A DNA stretch of 64,000 bases from Paenibacillus sp. D2_2 (GTDB lineage Bacteria > Bacillota > Bacilli > Paenibacillales > Paenibacillaceae). The notes under the pieces were generated by a model, which worked only from the letters and a program-made list of their open reading frames with translations, did no database searches and was not told where the DNA came from. Positions 9,101 to 23,732 of the stretch are shown here, one piece after another. The position numbers were made by a program, and so were the translations under genes. Location: NCBI RefSeq assembly GCF_031199965.1, contig NZ_CP133605.1, positions 377,501 to 441,500 of the forward strand. Reading direction: 5' to 3'. The number at the start of each line of letters is the position of its first letter. Positions within the stretch are counted from its first letter, which is position 1.

Positions 9101-10371
9101 AGGCAGCCAAGTCGGACTTCGTCCGCGTTTCTAATCCGGCCTCCGTTATGGTGAAGGAAGATGGAAATAAACTGACCGTATCTGTGTCAGACCCGACGCA
9201 AAGTCAGGACAAAGTCACTGTAGATTTGGGCAAGGTTGTACTGAAGGAATTAATGCAGGATACTACCGTGACTGTCGTACAGACAGAACCTCATCTTAAG
9301 CTGGAGATCAATACGGCTGGATCTCTCGGCAGAAGCCATGTGATTCAGTTCGAATATGATCCGCAGCAAGCACCGGAACTGGAGGGAGAACCTGCAGGTC
9401 CGGAGCAGGACCAAAAAGCAACCGTATATGTTAGCGAGGATGCCTTTGTAAATGCGGGTACGAAGGCAGCTACGAACTTTGGTACTAACGGTTATATGGA
9501 TATTAAGAATGGTACCGGTGATTATTTGCGTAAAGGCTTCTTGAAATTCAATATGAGTGGAATTCCTGCAGACAGTAAGATTGAATCAGCCAAGCTATTT
9601 GTATATGGCGGGGTCAATGATAGCCGTGTGCAAAATGGTGGAATAAGTGTTCATGAAGTAGGGAGTAACAATTGGAGCGAGACTGCACTTACATGGAATA
9701 ACATGCCGACGATTGGAGCTCAAATTGGGAAGATCACTGTGGATAAGGATTACGGGTGGCGGCAATTTGATGTCACGTCCTTTGCTGAATCTAGGCTGAA
9801 GCTAGACGGGCAAATGAGTCTAGCTTTGCAGGGAGATTCGGATCTGACGGTTACATTTAAGACCAGGGAAGGGGATGGCGGAATTTATAAGTCCTACCTG
9901 GAGATTACGTTCAAGCCAAACGTTCCGGTGACAGGGATTAGCTTAAGCAGTGAACAGGCTGTATTGGCGGTAGGCGAAGTCATGAATCTTAAGGCAGTGC
10001 TTGCCCCGCTTAATGCTACGAATAAGGAGCTAAAGTGGAGCATCGATCGCGATGATGTGCTGAAGTTAGAACCCAATGGTACTGAGGCGGCGATTACGGC
10101 ATTGAAGCCAGGAAGAGCCCGTATTACGGTAATAACGGCTGACGGCAAGCTGTCCTCAGTCTGCGAAGTTAAGGTGGTTCTGTCGAAGATCGCTGGCGAT
10201 TTGAACGGAGACGGGAAAATAACGGTTGGCGATTTGGGCATTGCGGCTGCAAATTTTGGCAAAGACAAGACAAGCCCGGATTGGGATGCTGTAGAGGCAG
10301 CCGATATCAACGGGAATGGAATCATTGATTCTGATGATTTGAAATGGTTTGCCGATCAGATGCTGAAGTAG
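6177..10371 (+). CDS. secreted polysaccharide lyase family 8 with dockerin-like C-terminus, frame broken four times
   Basis: TTG start at 6177 behind AAGGGGAAAA. A signal peptide (residues 1-33) is followed by a CBM_4_9-like carbohydrate-binding region (about 40-208), a Big_2 Ig-like domain (about 214-290) and the PL8 catalytic region. Conserved PL8 motifs are NWWDWEIGTPQA, LIQHTNIAYTGSYG (the catalytic His and Tyr), RGRAISR, GWYTGIGM and FMFDDEIVAIG. After these come a CBM96/DNRLRE domain (about 1080-1245), another Big_2 domain, and a dockerin-like pair of calcium loops (DLNGDGKITVGD, DINGNGIIDSDD; about 1340-1399). PL8 enzymes cleave hyaluronan, chondroitin or xanthan by beta-elimination; the substrate is undetermined here. 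Breaks: near 6770 and 6806 (missing bases), 7603 (extra A in CCAGG) and 8416 (missing base). Correcting them gives 1398 residues. Directly followed by a paralogous SLH-anchored lyase. Confidence 0.85.
6178..6191 (+). promoter_or_regulatory. possible CcpA (cre) site overlapping the lyase start
   Basis: TGAAAGCGCTTTAT matches the cre consensus TGWAANCGNTNWCA except for the last two bases. It begins within the TTG start codon of the lyase gene. Carbon catabolite repression of a secreted polysaccharide lyase would make sense, but the match could be chance because the bases also encode Lys-Ala-Leu-Tyr. Confidence 0.3.
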
Positions 10372-10433
10372 AACTGGAAGTGAGGGGACTTGGCTCCCCC
10401 TTACTATTTACCGAGAGAGGGTGTTATGTCATC

Positions 10434-14906
<4,473 letters not shown>

Positions 14907-14941
14907 GGTAGAGATAATCCGAAATTTTACTCTCATATACT

Positions 14942-14988
14942 AAAAGGTCGAGTTCAGGTTGTAGAATCTTCCTGAGCTCGACCTTTTT
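14942..14988. terminator. bidirectional terminator between the lyase and glutamate dehydrogenase genes
   Basis: Arms AAAAGGTCGAG..CAGG and CCTG..CTCGACCTTTTT between two convergent genes, with A-run and T-run on opposite sides, so it can serve both strands. Confidence 0.88.
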
Positions 14989-15041
14989 ACCCATGTGGAG
15001 TCTTTTCTCCACCTTGGAAAGTGTGTTACTTCTTTTCGTTT

Positions 15042-16421
15042 CTAGAACAGCTTCCCTTGGGCATAGAGAATTGTCGATATTCGCATAATGGCATGATCAA
15101 AGCAGGTCTGCCGAAGCGATTTGTTCGAATTGAAATAGAGGGGGTAGATCTTATTCATCGTGTTCCCCATTTTACAATGCAACTGCTCAAATACCTCTGA
15201 TTCGCTATAGTATTGAGTCTCGCGGCCTTGCAGCCATTCGAAGTAGGATACGATTACTCCGCCCGCATTGGCTAGAATATCGGGAATGACCAGGGTACCT
15301 TTGGTTGCCAATATATCATCGGCCTCACCGGCGATCGGTGCATTTGCGCCTTCAACAATGATCGGTGATTTTACCCGTTCGACATTGTCTTCTCGGATCT
15401 GATCTTCCAAGGCGGCTAAGATAAGCACATCTACATCCAGATATAGAACGGCTTCCCGATCCAAGATCTCAGCTTGGATGCCGGCTTCAACAATTTGCTC
15501 CTTGGTGAAAGGGAGATCTCCTCGATTGATTGCTGCGTATTTGGCGAGTGCCGGAACGTCCAACCCATCTGTATTATATAGTGTCACATTACGGTCACTA
15601 ACCGCGACAATGGTATTGTTTATGTACTGACAATGATAAGCCTCGGTTGCCGTTACCGAACCTACATTACCGAAGCCCTGTACAGCCAGAGTGATCGGTC
15701 GGTTCAGACAGCTCTGAGCGACTGCAGCCTGCGGACTCGGGGAATGGGCTAATTGATGATGGTTCTCCTGTAGATAATCATGAAGCAAATACCGGAGAGT
15801 GTAATAGACGCCTTTGCCAGGTCGCTTCTTGCGCCCCAGGGAGCCTCCATTAAGTACACTTTTGCCCGTAAAGCTGCCCAGATAAGGCTTGCCGTAATGA
15901 ATACTCTTATATTCGCTCATCATCCAATCCATCTCACGCGCGCTGGTTCCAACATCGGGAGCAGGAATATCCTTGTCCGGGCCGAGGATTTCGTTGAAAT
16001 ATTGAACGTATTTCGTACAGATCTGATAGAGTTCTTTGGTGGAGTAATCTCTTGGGTTGATAGCAACACCGCCCTTGCCGCCGCCGAAGGGAACTTCATG
16101 GAGAGCGTTCTTCAACGTCATAAGAGCTGCGAGATTAACCACCTCAGCTTCATTCACGGATTCATGGAAGCGAATGCCGCCTTTATAAGGTCCTAATGTG
16201 TCATTATGCTGCATGCGGAAGGCAGGGATACGTTCAATGACTCCATTGTCCCTGGCGATTCTTAGGTAAGATTTATGAATATGGTTAGGGGTTGATAGAA
16301 TGGTAATTAGCGAGTGAATCGCTTTATCTCTTGCATCTTCTTTGAGTTCAGGCAGGAAATTGGGCTCATTCAGCAGGTTATGTAAGGATTTCTCAATAAT
16401 GTCTGTTGTCTGTTTAGCCAT
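15042..16421 (-). CDS. glutamate dehydrogenase (Glu/Leu/Phe/Val dehydrogenase family)
   Basis: 459 residues from the ATG at 16421. The sequence TTGAGGTGATC just upstream matches the anti-Shine-Dalgarno with 8-base spacing, so the upstream GTG (16433) is less likely. The dimerisation/substrate domain has GPYKGGIRFH and VPFGGGKGGVAINP with the catalytic and substrate Lys residues, then APDVGTSAREMDWM. The dinucleotide domain has AVQGFGNVG, and EGANAPI and DILANAGGVIVSYFEW follow. It interconverts glutamate with 2-oxoglutarate and ammonia in the cytosol. The region around KSVLNGGSLGRKKRPGKGV matches the NAD-linked family and also contains an insertion-like stretch (LQENHHQLAHSPSPQAAVAQ). It sits next to a nitrogen-releasing purine-catabolic operon, but separate regulation is likely. 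Confidence 0.93.
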   Translation of the reverse strand: MAKQTTDIIEKSLHNLLNEPNFLPELKEDARDKAIHSLITILSTPNHIHKSYLRIARDNGVIERIPAFRMQHNDTLGPYKGGIRFHESVNEAEVVNLAALMTLKNALHEVPFGGGKGGVAINPRDYSTKELYQICTKYVQYFNEILGPDKDIPAPDVGTSAREMDWMMSEYKSIHYGKPYLGSFTGKSVLNGGSLGRKKRPGKGVYYTLRYLLHDYLQENHHQLAHSPSPQAAVAQSCLNRPITLAVQGFGNVGSVTATEAYHCQYINNTIVAVSDRNVTLYNTDGLDVPALAKYAAINRGDLPFTKEQIVEAGIQAEILDREAVLYLDVDVLILAALEDQIREDNVERVKSPIIVEGANAPIAGEADDILATKGTLVIPDILANAGGVIVSYFEWLQGRETQYYSESEVFEQLHCKMGNTMNKIYPLYFNSNKSLRQTCFDHAIMRISTILYAQGKLF

Positions 16422-16855
16422 AGCTTCGATCACCTCAAGGTTTATTTTGAAACGTTCTAAATAGGGGCCTAGTCAACAGCGAATTGAAAAGTGACACCTC
16501 CGCTTTCTATAAGCAATGCTGCTCATATCATAAAATACTGTATATGGCAGGTATACCTCTAATCGACAAAACCGTCAATGCAAAGTACCAATATTATACA
16601 ATAAATTTTTAAATTTTTCCTGTTTATCGGAAAATACCGGCGAGTATTAAATAGACCATTGACACGCTGTAATCGGTTGGTTACCTTGAATACAATACAG
16701 TTGATTGTCTTTCAGGTGGGATAGAACTATAGACGCAGTAAGGGATAGAGATTTTTGTAACCGTTAACATCGACCGTTGTAGTTGAATTAGTTAAGCGGG
16801 AACGAAGGAATAGATCTTGACGATAATTTATTAAGAGGAGGTAAGAAATTAACCA
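16422..16855. other. 434-base intergenic region between divergent genes
   Basis: AT-rich region with divergent promoters expected. It contains TTGACA near 16658 as a possible -35 without a good -10 at optimal spacing, and the cre-type palindrome listed separately. No ORF or recognisable RNA structure was seen. Confidence 0.5.
16756..16769. promoter_or_regulatory. cre-type operator (CcpA or LacI-family site)
   Basis: TGTAACCGTTAACA matches all positions of the cre consensus TGWAANCGNTNWCA and is near-palindromic. It lies 87 bases ahead of the ATG of the deacetylase-like gene, where binding would block transcription. A LacI-family regulator other than CcpA is also possible. Confidence 0.55.
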
Positions 16856-18592
16856 ATGGATAATAGAACTAAGGATGTAAAAGGGCCTCTAGATTTGGCA
16901 CGAATCGGTGTGTGGTTGGATCAAGAGAGGATGGAGCGCAGGCATCGGTATGGAGTTAATGTATTCCAAAAATATATTACCGAGATGATGGATCATTGCG
17001 GCTTCACGTACATAACACTCGATCATGCGGACCAGATTCACCACGGAACGGTTGATATTGTTATCGTGGCCGTAGCTAGTGAGCGGCAAGCGGATCAGGA
17101 TGTCCTCTGGAGCTTCATGGAGGAGGGAGGAATTGTTGTCTCTTTTGCCGGATTGACTGCATTATCTTCTAGACTAGGGTATACACCGATCAGAGAAATT
17201 CCAGTCGCTTACGCGGATTTGAAGACTCCGTGGTATGAAGACTTCATGCTGCGCGGCTTCGATTATAGCCCTTGGGTTCGCAAAGATTCAGTGGAGTCCG
17301 GTCTTGTAAGTAAAGGCTACGGTTCGATCCGTTTTGGAAATCCTGACGGGGAAGTCATTGGTGAGGTGATCCAGAGCTTCTACATCGGAGCAGGTCGGTT
17401 GGAACGCTGGGCGCTGGATATTCCGGCGACAATTGTTCGGCTTCAGCAGGGCAAATCGCCGATCGTAACAGACGGCCTTCCGGCACCGGACGGAACGGGT
17501 GCTGTAGATGAATGGATTCTCAAGGCGGACGACGATGTGCAGCAGGATTGGGAGTATGACCGGCTGATGACTGAGACAGGGATGAAGTATTTCGCCCACC
17601 CGTATGCGGACTTATGGAAGCAGGCTTTTGCGGGGCATTTGCTGCATGTTGCTGTAGAGCAGGGGCTCGTTCTGCCATTTGTGGATTATTGGCCAGACGG
17701 GATTGAACAAATCGCGATGATTTCTCATGATAGCGACTTTAATATAGATGAATCGGCCGAGATCACCTTATCTATTTTGCGTGAGCATGATGTTAAGAGC
17801 ACTTGGTGCATGATCGAGCCTGGATATTCCCCACACCTGCATGATCTGATCAAGAAGGAAGGTCATGAGCTCGCCTTGCATTTCAATGGATTGCCTCTGG
17901 GGGATGGGCGTTGGGATCAGGATGAATTCGGTAGACAGCATGAATGGTTCAAATCCATTGCGGGGATGGATCATGCCATATCTAACAAGAATCACTACAC
18001 TTGCTTCGAAGGATGGGGGGAATTGTTCGATTGGTGTGAGGAGCATCAGATTGCAGCAGATCAATCCCGAGGACCGAGCAAGAAGGGGAATATCGGCTTC
18101 CCGTTCGGGACCTGTCATCCTTACTTCCCGATTGCCTGGTCCGACCAGCATAACCGGATTTACGATGTGCTGGAGACGGCCTTTATGACCCAGGATCTGA
18201 ATCATGATGCTCTAGCTGACATCAGTGTGCTCGCTCCGTTCTTGGAAGGGGTAAGAAGAGTAGGCGGAGTAGCTCATTTCTTATTCCATCCGCTACATAT
18301 TTTGAAGCAACTGCCTGTCCGTGAAGCATTTCATGAGGTTATAGTGGAGGCGAAGAAGCAGGGCTTCGTATTCTGGACGGGGCAGCAAATTAACGATTGG
18401 GTGAGAGCTAAGCGTCAGATAACGATTCACGGCTTGCTGGAGAACGGTCAGGTTGAATACAGCAACCCGGGTCAGGCTGGCCAAGCGGTTGTTTGGGTTC
18501 CCCTACTGTCCGATGAGCAAGTGGATAATGGTGAGGTCAAAAGCAAGTTTGGAATACGCTGTAAGAAGCAAGTGTTAACTAGTAATAGATGA
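16856..18592 (+). CDS. cytosolic protein with polysaccharide-deacetylase-like domain
   Basis: 578 residues, ATG at 16856 behind AGAGGAGGT with a rather long 13-base gap; an in-frame stop precludes an earlier start. There is no signal peptide. The N-terminal half (residues 1-220) resembles a GATase-like Rossmann fold ([32 protein letters not shown]). The C-terminal half resembles the NodB/polysaccharide deacetylase fold: [12 protein letters not shown] could supply metal-binding Asp residues, and [20 protein letters not shown] and [11 protein letters not shown] follow. These folds hydrolyse N-acetyl groups on polysaccharides or open cyclic amides. No substrate can be assigned. It stands alone behind a cre-type site, suggesting sugar control. 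Confidence 0.7.
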   Translation: MDNRTKDVKGPLDLARIGVWLDQERMERRHRYGVNVFQKYITEMMDHCGFTYITLDHADQIHHGTVDIVIVAVASERQADQDVLWSFMEEGGIVVSFAGLTALSSRLGYTPIREIPVAYADLKTPWYEDFMLRGFDYSPWVRKDSVESGLVSKGYGSIRFGNPDGEVIGEVIQSFYIGAGRLERWALDIPATIVRLQQGKSPIVTDGLPAPDGTGAVDEWILKADDDVQQDWEYDRLMTETGMKYFAHPYADLWKQAFAGHLLHVAVEQGLVLPFVDYWPDGIEQIAMISHDSDFNIDESAEITLSILREHDVKSTWCMIEPGYSPHLHDLIKKEGHELALHFNGLPLGDGRWDQDEFGRQHEWFKSIAGMDHAISNKNHYTCFEGWGELFDWCEEHQIAADQSRGPSKKGNIGFPFGTCHPYFPIAWSDQHNRIYDVLETAFMTQDLNHDALADISVLAPFLEGVRRVGGVAHFLFHPLHILKQLPVREAFHEVIVEAKKQGFVFWTGQQINDWVRAKRQITIHGLLENGQVEYSNPGQAGQAVVWVPLLSDEQVDNGEVKSKFGIRCKKQVLTSNR

Positions 18593-18692
18593 GCTGAAGT
18601 TTGTTTATATTTAAACAACTGGCCCACAGTATGATACGTTCCCATCGGTCTTTATTTAATTCAAACTACATTCAGAATAGAGCACGACACAA

Positions 18693-18731
18693 ATAACCCC
18701 CATCGGTCAAATTAGTACCAATGGGGGTTAT
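18693..18731 (-). terminator. terminator of the all operon
   Basis: Arms ATAACCCCCAT..GGT / ACC..ATGGGGGTTAT with a 9-base loop, 14 bases after the carbamate kinase stop. The T-rich side faces leftward transcription. Confidence 0.85.
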
Positions 18732-18744
18732 CCATATCGAGTGA

Positions 18745-19704
18745 TTAATTGCAATGAACTAGATTTTCCTGTGTGATCCGAGTACCTGCTTTTCCTTCCA
18801 GAGCTAGATCGGCTTGATCCAATGAACAAATGATTGCCGTTCCGCCATTCTCAGTAAAGCGGATCGCGGATTCCATTTTAGGTCCCATGCTTCCGGCACT
18901 GAACTGGCCTTCGGCTGCATATTGCTGGGCTTCCGTAAGTGAGATCGTTCCTAATGACTTCTGCTCCGGCTTGCCATAGTTCACATATACGTTCTGAACA
19001 TCCGTTAGAATCATAAATACGTCGGCATTGACATCAAGGGCGAGCTGGTAGCCGCTGCGATCTTTATCGATTACCGCTTCCACGCCAGACAAGGTTCCAT
19101 CTGCTTGTCGGCACACAGGAATTCCCCCGCCCCCCGCGGCAATGACAATGGCCTGACTGTCGGTCAGAGACTTGATCACATCTGCACCGATAATCGATTT
19201 CGGCATTGGAGAGGGAACGACACGGCGCCAGCCGCGGCCAGCATCTTCCTTGACGATCCATCCTTTCTCAGCTGCTAACCGCCGGGCTTCATCCTCTTGG
19301 TAGAACACGCCAATCGGCTTAACCGGGTTAAGGAAGGCAGGGTCATCCATGGAGACCTCCGTTAGGGTAAGCATGCTGATTACAGCATTGTCCAGTCCAC
19401 GCTTATGCAGGGCGTTTTTCAGACTTTGATCCATCATATATCCGATGAAGCCTTGGGACTCTGCACTGCACACCTCGAGTGGGAATGGTGGAACCACTTC
19501 CTTCGCTTCCTCCTGCTGACGTAATATATTGCCCACTTGAGGGCCGTTGCCGTGTGTGATTATTACTTCATAGCCCTGCTGTACAATCCGGGCGATAATC
19601 TCACAGCATTGACGTACATTCTCTATTTGATTCTCATAGGTAGCTTGCTGCTTGGGTTGAAGAATAGCATTACCGCCAAGCGCAATTACGACTTTCTGTG
19701 CCAA
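18745..19704 (-). CDS. allK: carbamate kinase (AllK-like), last gene of the all operon
   Basis: 319 residues. TTG start at 19704 with TAAGGAGG nine bases upstream; the start overlaps the end of the preceding gene by 19 bases. Amino-acid kinase fold: VVIALGGNAI at the N-terminus, ITHGNGPQVGN, PLEVCSAESQGFIGYM, VIAAGGGGIPV and GSMGPKMESAIRF are all carbamate kinase hallmarks. It transfers phosphate from carbamoyl phosphate to ADP, yielding ATP, CO2 and ammonia. Its position after allFGH fits the E. coli allantoin pathway, where AllK consumes the carbamoyl phosphate released by the oxamate carbamoyltransferase. It is the energy-conserving step of the operon. Confidence 0.93.
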   Translation of the reverse strand: MAQKVVIALGGNAILQPKQQATYENQIENVRQCCEIIARIVQQGYEVIITHGNGPQVGNILRQQEEAKEVVPPFPLEVCSAESQGFIGYMMDQSLKNALHKRGLDNAVISMLTLTEVSMDDPAFLNPVKPIGVFYQEDEARRLAAEKGWIVKEDAGRGWRRVVPSPMPKSIIGADVIKSLTDSQAIVIAAGGGGIPVCRQADGTLSGVEAVIDKDRSGYQLALDVNADVFMILTDVQNVYVNYGKPEQKSLGTISLTEAQQYAAEGQFSAGSMGPKMESAIRFTENGGTAIICSLDQADLALEGKAGTRITQENLVHCN

Positions 19705-20595
19705 GTGGGATTCCTCCTTAAGATCAACATACCAATTAGTATGCCGAATGCTGTATCCAGACCTGAGCTATGACCAACGCACAGCAGTTCGTGGGTCCGC
19801 TTTATTATTTCTTCGCGATCTTCTAAGGCAAGGGCGTTCAACAAGTTTGATATCACGGAGCTGAACTCCCCTCGTAGTCCATATCTCAGGTATTCCAGGC
19901 TAATATCTGTGGTCAGGGTCTCTCGTTCTATCAATGTAGATAGATGGAGGCGGAACTTATCCGTGAATATTCCCGCCACTGTATCCACCGCGAGCATTCC
20001 AGAGAGCATGTCATCTCCGGCTGGGGTCAGGCCATTGCCGCGGCCAATCCAGTATCTGAGGGTCTCATTGATATGGGGCAAGCTTTCGCTCTGTGCTGCA
20101 TCCATTAACTGTATAACTTTATGCTCATGCTCTGAATAGGATGATTCAGCTTCGCTGATGAAGCATTCGATGAAATGGCTTACTAGAATGCCTGTGCCTG
20201 TATACTGGTCATGCGTACATAATTCGGATGTAAATACGTTCAGACCAGACAACAAGGACTGCGCTTCTATGGGGCCCATCTTTGAATCATGAGCTTGGCT
20301 GGGTCCAGCTTAATACAAAATGAGGAGAAGAGGAGGGTGGATGCATCTCTGTCATAGAGGACCGTCTCTTCCATACTAAGCAAGGAAATAAGCCAGGGTA
20401 CCAGATCATCTTCCAAATGGATGCCGAAGGGAAGTTCTCCGTTCTTTCGACTACCGATGAAGATAAGTCCGCTTCCGCTTCGGATATTCCAGCCATTTTT
20501 AAAGATGCTGTGTACATAACACGGCCCATCATTCGCTTGAAGGAGAGGGGGACAGCTAAACTGTACGCCCCGCTCACTTGTAAGAGATGCCTCAT
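19686..20595 (-). CDS. allH: DUF2877 protein, oxamate carbamoyltransferase subunit AllH-like, frame broken twice
   Basis: The N-terminal part starts MRHLLQVSGAYSLAVPLSFK. The frame is lost near 20464 (one base missing; restored reading DLIFIGSRKNGELPFGIHLE) and again near 20276, where GGGG appears as GGG before CCCC (restored reading QRWGPIEAQSLLSGLNVF). Corrected length is about 303 residues. The conserved GRGNGLTPAGDDMLSGMLA and LCVGHSSGLDTAFGILIGM segments identify DUF2877 (E. coli YlbF, renamed AllH). With AllF and AllG it is part of the enzyme that splits oxalurate to oxamate and carbamoyl phosphate. Its own catalytic role is not clear from the sequence. 27 bases after allG. Confidence 0.85.
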
Positions 20596-20622
20596 GCTGA
20601 TCCCCTCCTATTTGTCACTGTA

Positions 20623-21888
20623 CTAGATAAGTCCCAGCTTTTGAGCATACGCTTCAATGGCCTTCTCGAAGCAAGCCAGAGGCGCGCGGACGGTACCTGC
20701 CCCGATCTGACCAACTCCAGGCTCTTTATGGGCGATCCCGGTATTAATAACTGGTGTGATTCCCGTCTCGACTACTTTACGGGCATCAATCCCGAGGCAT
20801 GTTCCTTGGAAGTTCCAGGTTGGAATTGAGAAGTTCGGATTGCGATCAATGCAGATTTCCGTCATTTCGTTGCTGGTTGCCAGTGCATCATCAAATCCAC
20901 CTGCACCAACAAATCTCGTTACACCCGGCGCGGCTACCATCGCCATACCGCCAACGCCAAATGCTTCGGTAATGGCACTATCGCCGATATCTGGGTTAGC
21001 CATCTCCTGGGAGTAGCCTGTGAAGAATAATCCTTGCGGAGTATTTACAGGCGCAGTGAACCATTCGTCACCCATTCCACTGATGCGGATACCGAAGTTC
21101 TGGCCATTTCGGGACATCGCTGTTACTACGGTACCGTACTCAATTGTTCTGGCTGCATCGAGAACTGCTTTTGATGTGGCCATGGCGATATTCAGGAAGA
21201 ACTGATCGGTATCAGCCAGGAATTCCACGACAGCGGATTTATCTTGTTCGGACAAGTCTGTACGTAGAATATAAGGAGTAATCTCTTTCAAAAATACGAG
21301 CGAAGCGGCAATATTGCGTTGATGGAATTCGTCTCCCATTGTGATTGCTTTTGCGATCATTACATTAATATTCAATCCATTGCCAGTGAGAGATAACGCT
21401 TTAGAAAGGGTAGGGGCGAGTACATCCCGCATCCATTTCAGGCGATTGATGACCTCATCAGAATAAGCACCGAAGCGCAGTACCTTGCCGATTCCTTCAT
21501 TCATCGTACAATAAGCGCGGTTGCCGTCCGTGCGGTTCTCGACGACTAGCACCGGCATATTAGCGGATGTAATCCCGCCCATTGGTCCAACAGCCTTCAC
21601 GTGATGGCATGGAATGAAGTTGATCTCACCTTGCTTCAGAAGAGTCATCGCTTGCTGTTCATCCTCGGCCCAGCCTTCGAATAGGCAGGCCCCGACACAG
21701 GCACCTTGCATAGGTCCGGTCATATCTTCAAATTGAATTGGTGGGCCTGCATGTAGAAGTACTCGTCCGTTCAACTGTTCTACTACGGATTTAGCGGGGA
21801 CTACATCTACCAGAAAAGGAGCGCCGGCTACAATTTTTTGAATAACCGCCTGATTCGCTTCATCGATTGTTTTATAGGGTCCGTACAT
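20623..21888 (-). CDS. allG: DUF1116 protein, oxamate carbamoyltransferase subunit AllG-like
   Basis: 421 residues, ATG at 21888 behind TAGGAGG with 8-base spacing. Full-length match in character to the DUF1116 family (E. coli YlbE/AllG). Recognisable segments are GRVLLHAGPPIQFEDMTGPM, PCHHVKAVGPMGGITSANMP, GTVVTAMSRNGQNFGIRISG and GVTPVINTGIAHKEPG-type C-terminal text (GITPVINTGIAHKEPGVGQI). In the E. coli allantoin pathway AllFGH acts as an oxamate carbamoyltransferase in the cytosol. It is immediately downstream of allF (43-base gap) and intact. Confidence 0.9.
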   Translation of the reverse strand: MYGPYKTIDEANQAVIQKIVAGAPFLVDVVPAKSVVEQLNGRVLLHAGPPIQFEDMTGPMQGACVGACLFEGWAEDEQQAMTLLKQGEINFIPCHHVKAVGPMGGITSANMPVLVVENRTDGNRAYCTMNEGIGKVLRFGAYSDEVINRLKWMRDVLAPTLSKALSLTGNGLNINVMIAKAITMGDEFHQRNIAASLVFLKEITPYILRTDLSEQDKSAVVEFLADTDQFFLNIAMATSKAVLDAARTIEYGTVVTAMSRNGQNFGIRISGMGDEWFTAPVNTPQGLFFTGYSQEMANPDIGDSAITEAFGVGGMAMVAAPGVTRFVGAGGFDDALATSNEMTEICIDRNPNFSIPTWNFQGTCLGIDARKVVETGITPVINTGIAHKEPGVGQIGAGTVRAPLACFEKAIEAYAQKLGLI

Positions 21889-21931
21889 GCTGCATCCTCC
21901 TAATTGTGTATTTCAAATTGTGTGGTTGCAT

Positions 21932-23674
21932 TTATTTGAGAAGGCTCAATATTTTTCGCATTCTCTCATTGCCTCCGGCGATCGGCCGCCAGTCGTATTG
22001 GACGGTCTGTCCGCCGTAGTTATTGATCGTATTAGCGAACTTTTTGAGTCCGATATTTACGACTCTTGGTTTACTACTAAGCAATTCAACAATAGCTTCT
22101 GAAACCTGGAAATTTGCTGGCTCCGTCCCGGCTGCTGGCGAGACCGTCTTGTTATTGTCCTGCAGCCAGATGCCCATCATGGCCAGAGCGGCCCGAACCG
22201 CTCGATTGTTGCTGTCTTTGACAATAACTCCAGCCTGCTCTAGCTTAGCCTTCTGCTCCTGATAATTCTGCGGATCTTGGGCCGTTCCGCATACGGCTGC
22301 CACGAAATACAGATTCTTGCCTTTCGCTACGGCTTCGCTTCTGGTACTCTCAATGACTGGCAGCAAAGCCCCGGCCATATCATCATGGGAACCATATCCT
22401 AGTACGATATCGAGTAGGATGATGGATGTGGATTCATCCTTGGCAGCTTGCTTAATATATTGAATTCTCGTCTCTGGATCGATCATCGGGTGAGGCTTGC
22501 CTTGGGTGTACTTGTCGTCACCCAGGTCGATGATTTCATGACCGTTTGCTCTCAATAAGTAGCCGTCTTCGTGAATAAGCTGTCCGAGATCCAGACCTTT
22601 GGATAGCAGGACTGCGGCTTCATAGGCGAGTGTACCGCCTGAGTAAAGCCCTTTAATTGATGTTTGCTCTGGTTTCAGTACAGCCTTCGGAACCTTTCCA
22701 TTCGACATGCTGTAGTTGGTTAGAATGACTCTGCCTTTGGACAGATCAACGGCAATCATCGCCGTTTCTTCTAATGTGGAGGCATAGTATATATTACCTT
22801 CATGAGCAGTAGGCTCCTCGCCGACGAAGATCGCAACAGCTGGTTTCGACAGTCCATGCAGCAGTTGTACGACCTGATCTCGCACTTCTTTAGCAGGCGG
22901 TTTGGATATAACTACAATGACCTCAGTAGCTTTATGCTTCTCAAGCCCCTGGATGGCACTTAGCATCGTGATCGCTCCGACAGTATCCGAGAGGTCGCGT
23001 CCTCCGGTGCCGATGGCATGGCTGATTCCTCCGCCTAGGCGGTCAATAAGGCTGGTGACTTCTTGAATGCCTGTGCCTGAAGCACCGACAACGCCGATAT
23101 TGCCTTCATTAATAACGTTGGCGAAGGCGATCGGAATATTGGAGATGATTCCGGTTCCACAGTCGGGTCCCATAACCAGGAGCCCTTTGTCACGGGCTTT
23201 CTGCTTCAGCCGCAATTCATCCTGGATATCCATATTGTCGCTGAAGATAAAGGCGTGAAGCCCATGGTCCAAAGCTTTTTCTGCTTCCTCCGCGGCATAT
23301 TGACCCGGTACGGAAATTAAGGCAAGATTGGCATTCGGCAGTGCTTGCAGCGCTTTATCCCAGGTACGTACCGATTCAAATGCTTGTTTGCTGCTGCTCA
23401 CAGCCTGGTTCTTGAGTTCTTCCTCGATAGTAGCCAGCACTTCGGCCACTTTCTCTTCATGATCCGTGCGGATCACGATACACATATCATTGGGGCCAGC
23501 GTGTTCTAGTTCGTCCGTATACATGCCGGTATTCTGGAAGATTTCTTTATTCGCAGGTGTTCCCATCATAATAGAGGCTTGGTCTACACCTTCCATTGCG
23601 GTTATCTTGTTCGTAAGGAGCATAAGGTTGACGGAATCTTGATAGGAATTCGCTTGAATAATGGAATATAGCAT
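21932..23674 (-). CDS. allF: FdrA/AllF, oxamate carbamoyltransferase subunit
   Basis: I choose the ATG at 23674 (MLYSIIQANSYQDSVNLM), which aligns with the start of E. coli FdrA, over the GTG at 23686, which would overlap its own ribosome binding site. 580 residues. It has the layout of NDP-forming acyl-CoA synthetases: a CoA-binding-like Rossmann domain (ALISVPGQYAAEEAEKAL, LVMGPDCGTGIISNIPIAFA, NIGVVGASGTGIQEV) and a succinyl-CoA ligase-like domain (ILLDIVLGYGSHDDMAGALL). In the pathway it carries out carbamoyl transfer with AllG and AllH. Intact, and part of a tight leftward operon. Confidence 0.9.
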   Translation of the reverse strand: MLYSIIQANSYQDSVNLMLLTNKITAMEGVDQASIMMGTPANKEIFQNTGMYTDELEHAGPNDMCIVIRTDHEEKVAEVLATIEEELKNQAVSSSKQAFESVRTWDKALQALPNANLALISVPGQYAAEEAEKALDHGLHAFIFSDNMDIQDELRLKQKARDKGLLVMGPDCGTGIISNIPIAFANVINEGNIGVVGASGTGIQEVTSLIDRLGGGISHAIGTGGRDLSDTVGAITMLSAIQGLEKHKATEVIVVISKPPAKEVRDQVVQLLHGLSKPAVAIFVGEEPTAHEGNIYYASTLEETAMIAVDLSKGRVILTNYSMSNGKVPKAVLKPEQTSIKGLYSGGTLAYEAAVLLSKGLDLGQLIHEDGYLLRANGHEIIDLGDDKYTQGKPHPMIDPETRIQYIKQAAKDESTSIILLDIVLGYGSHDDMAGALLPVIESTRSEAVAKGKNLYFVAAVCGTAQDPQNYQEQKAKLEQAGVIVKDSNNRAVRAALAMMGIWLQDNNKTVSPAAGTEPANFQVSEAIVELLSSKPRVVNIGLKKFANTINNYGGQTVQYDWRPIAGGNERMRKILSLLK

Positions 23675-23732
23675 TAAGATGCGCACCTCTCTCGTTCAGA
23701 TAGAGTTTTCATATTTCAGATAGCCAGTTAGA

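Noticed and set aside
10344-10433. ATG-like start at 10344 for the second lyase.
   Set aside because: It lies inside the previous gene; the signal peptide begins at the GTG at 10434 or ATG at 10449.
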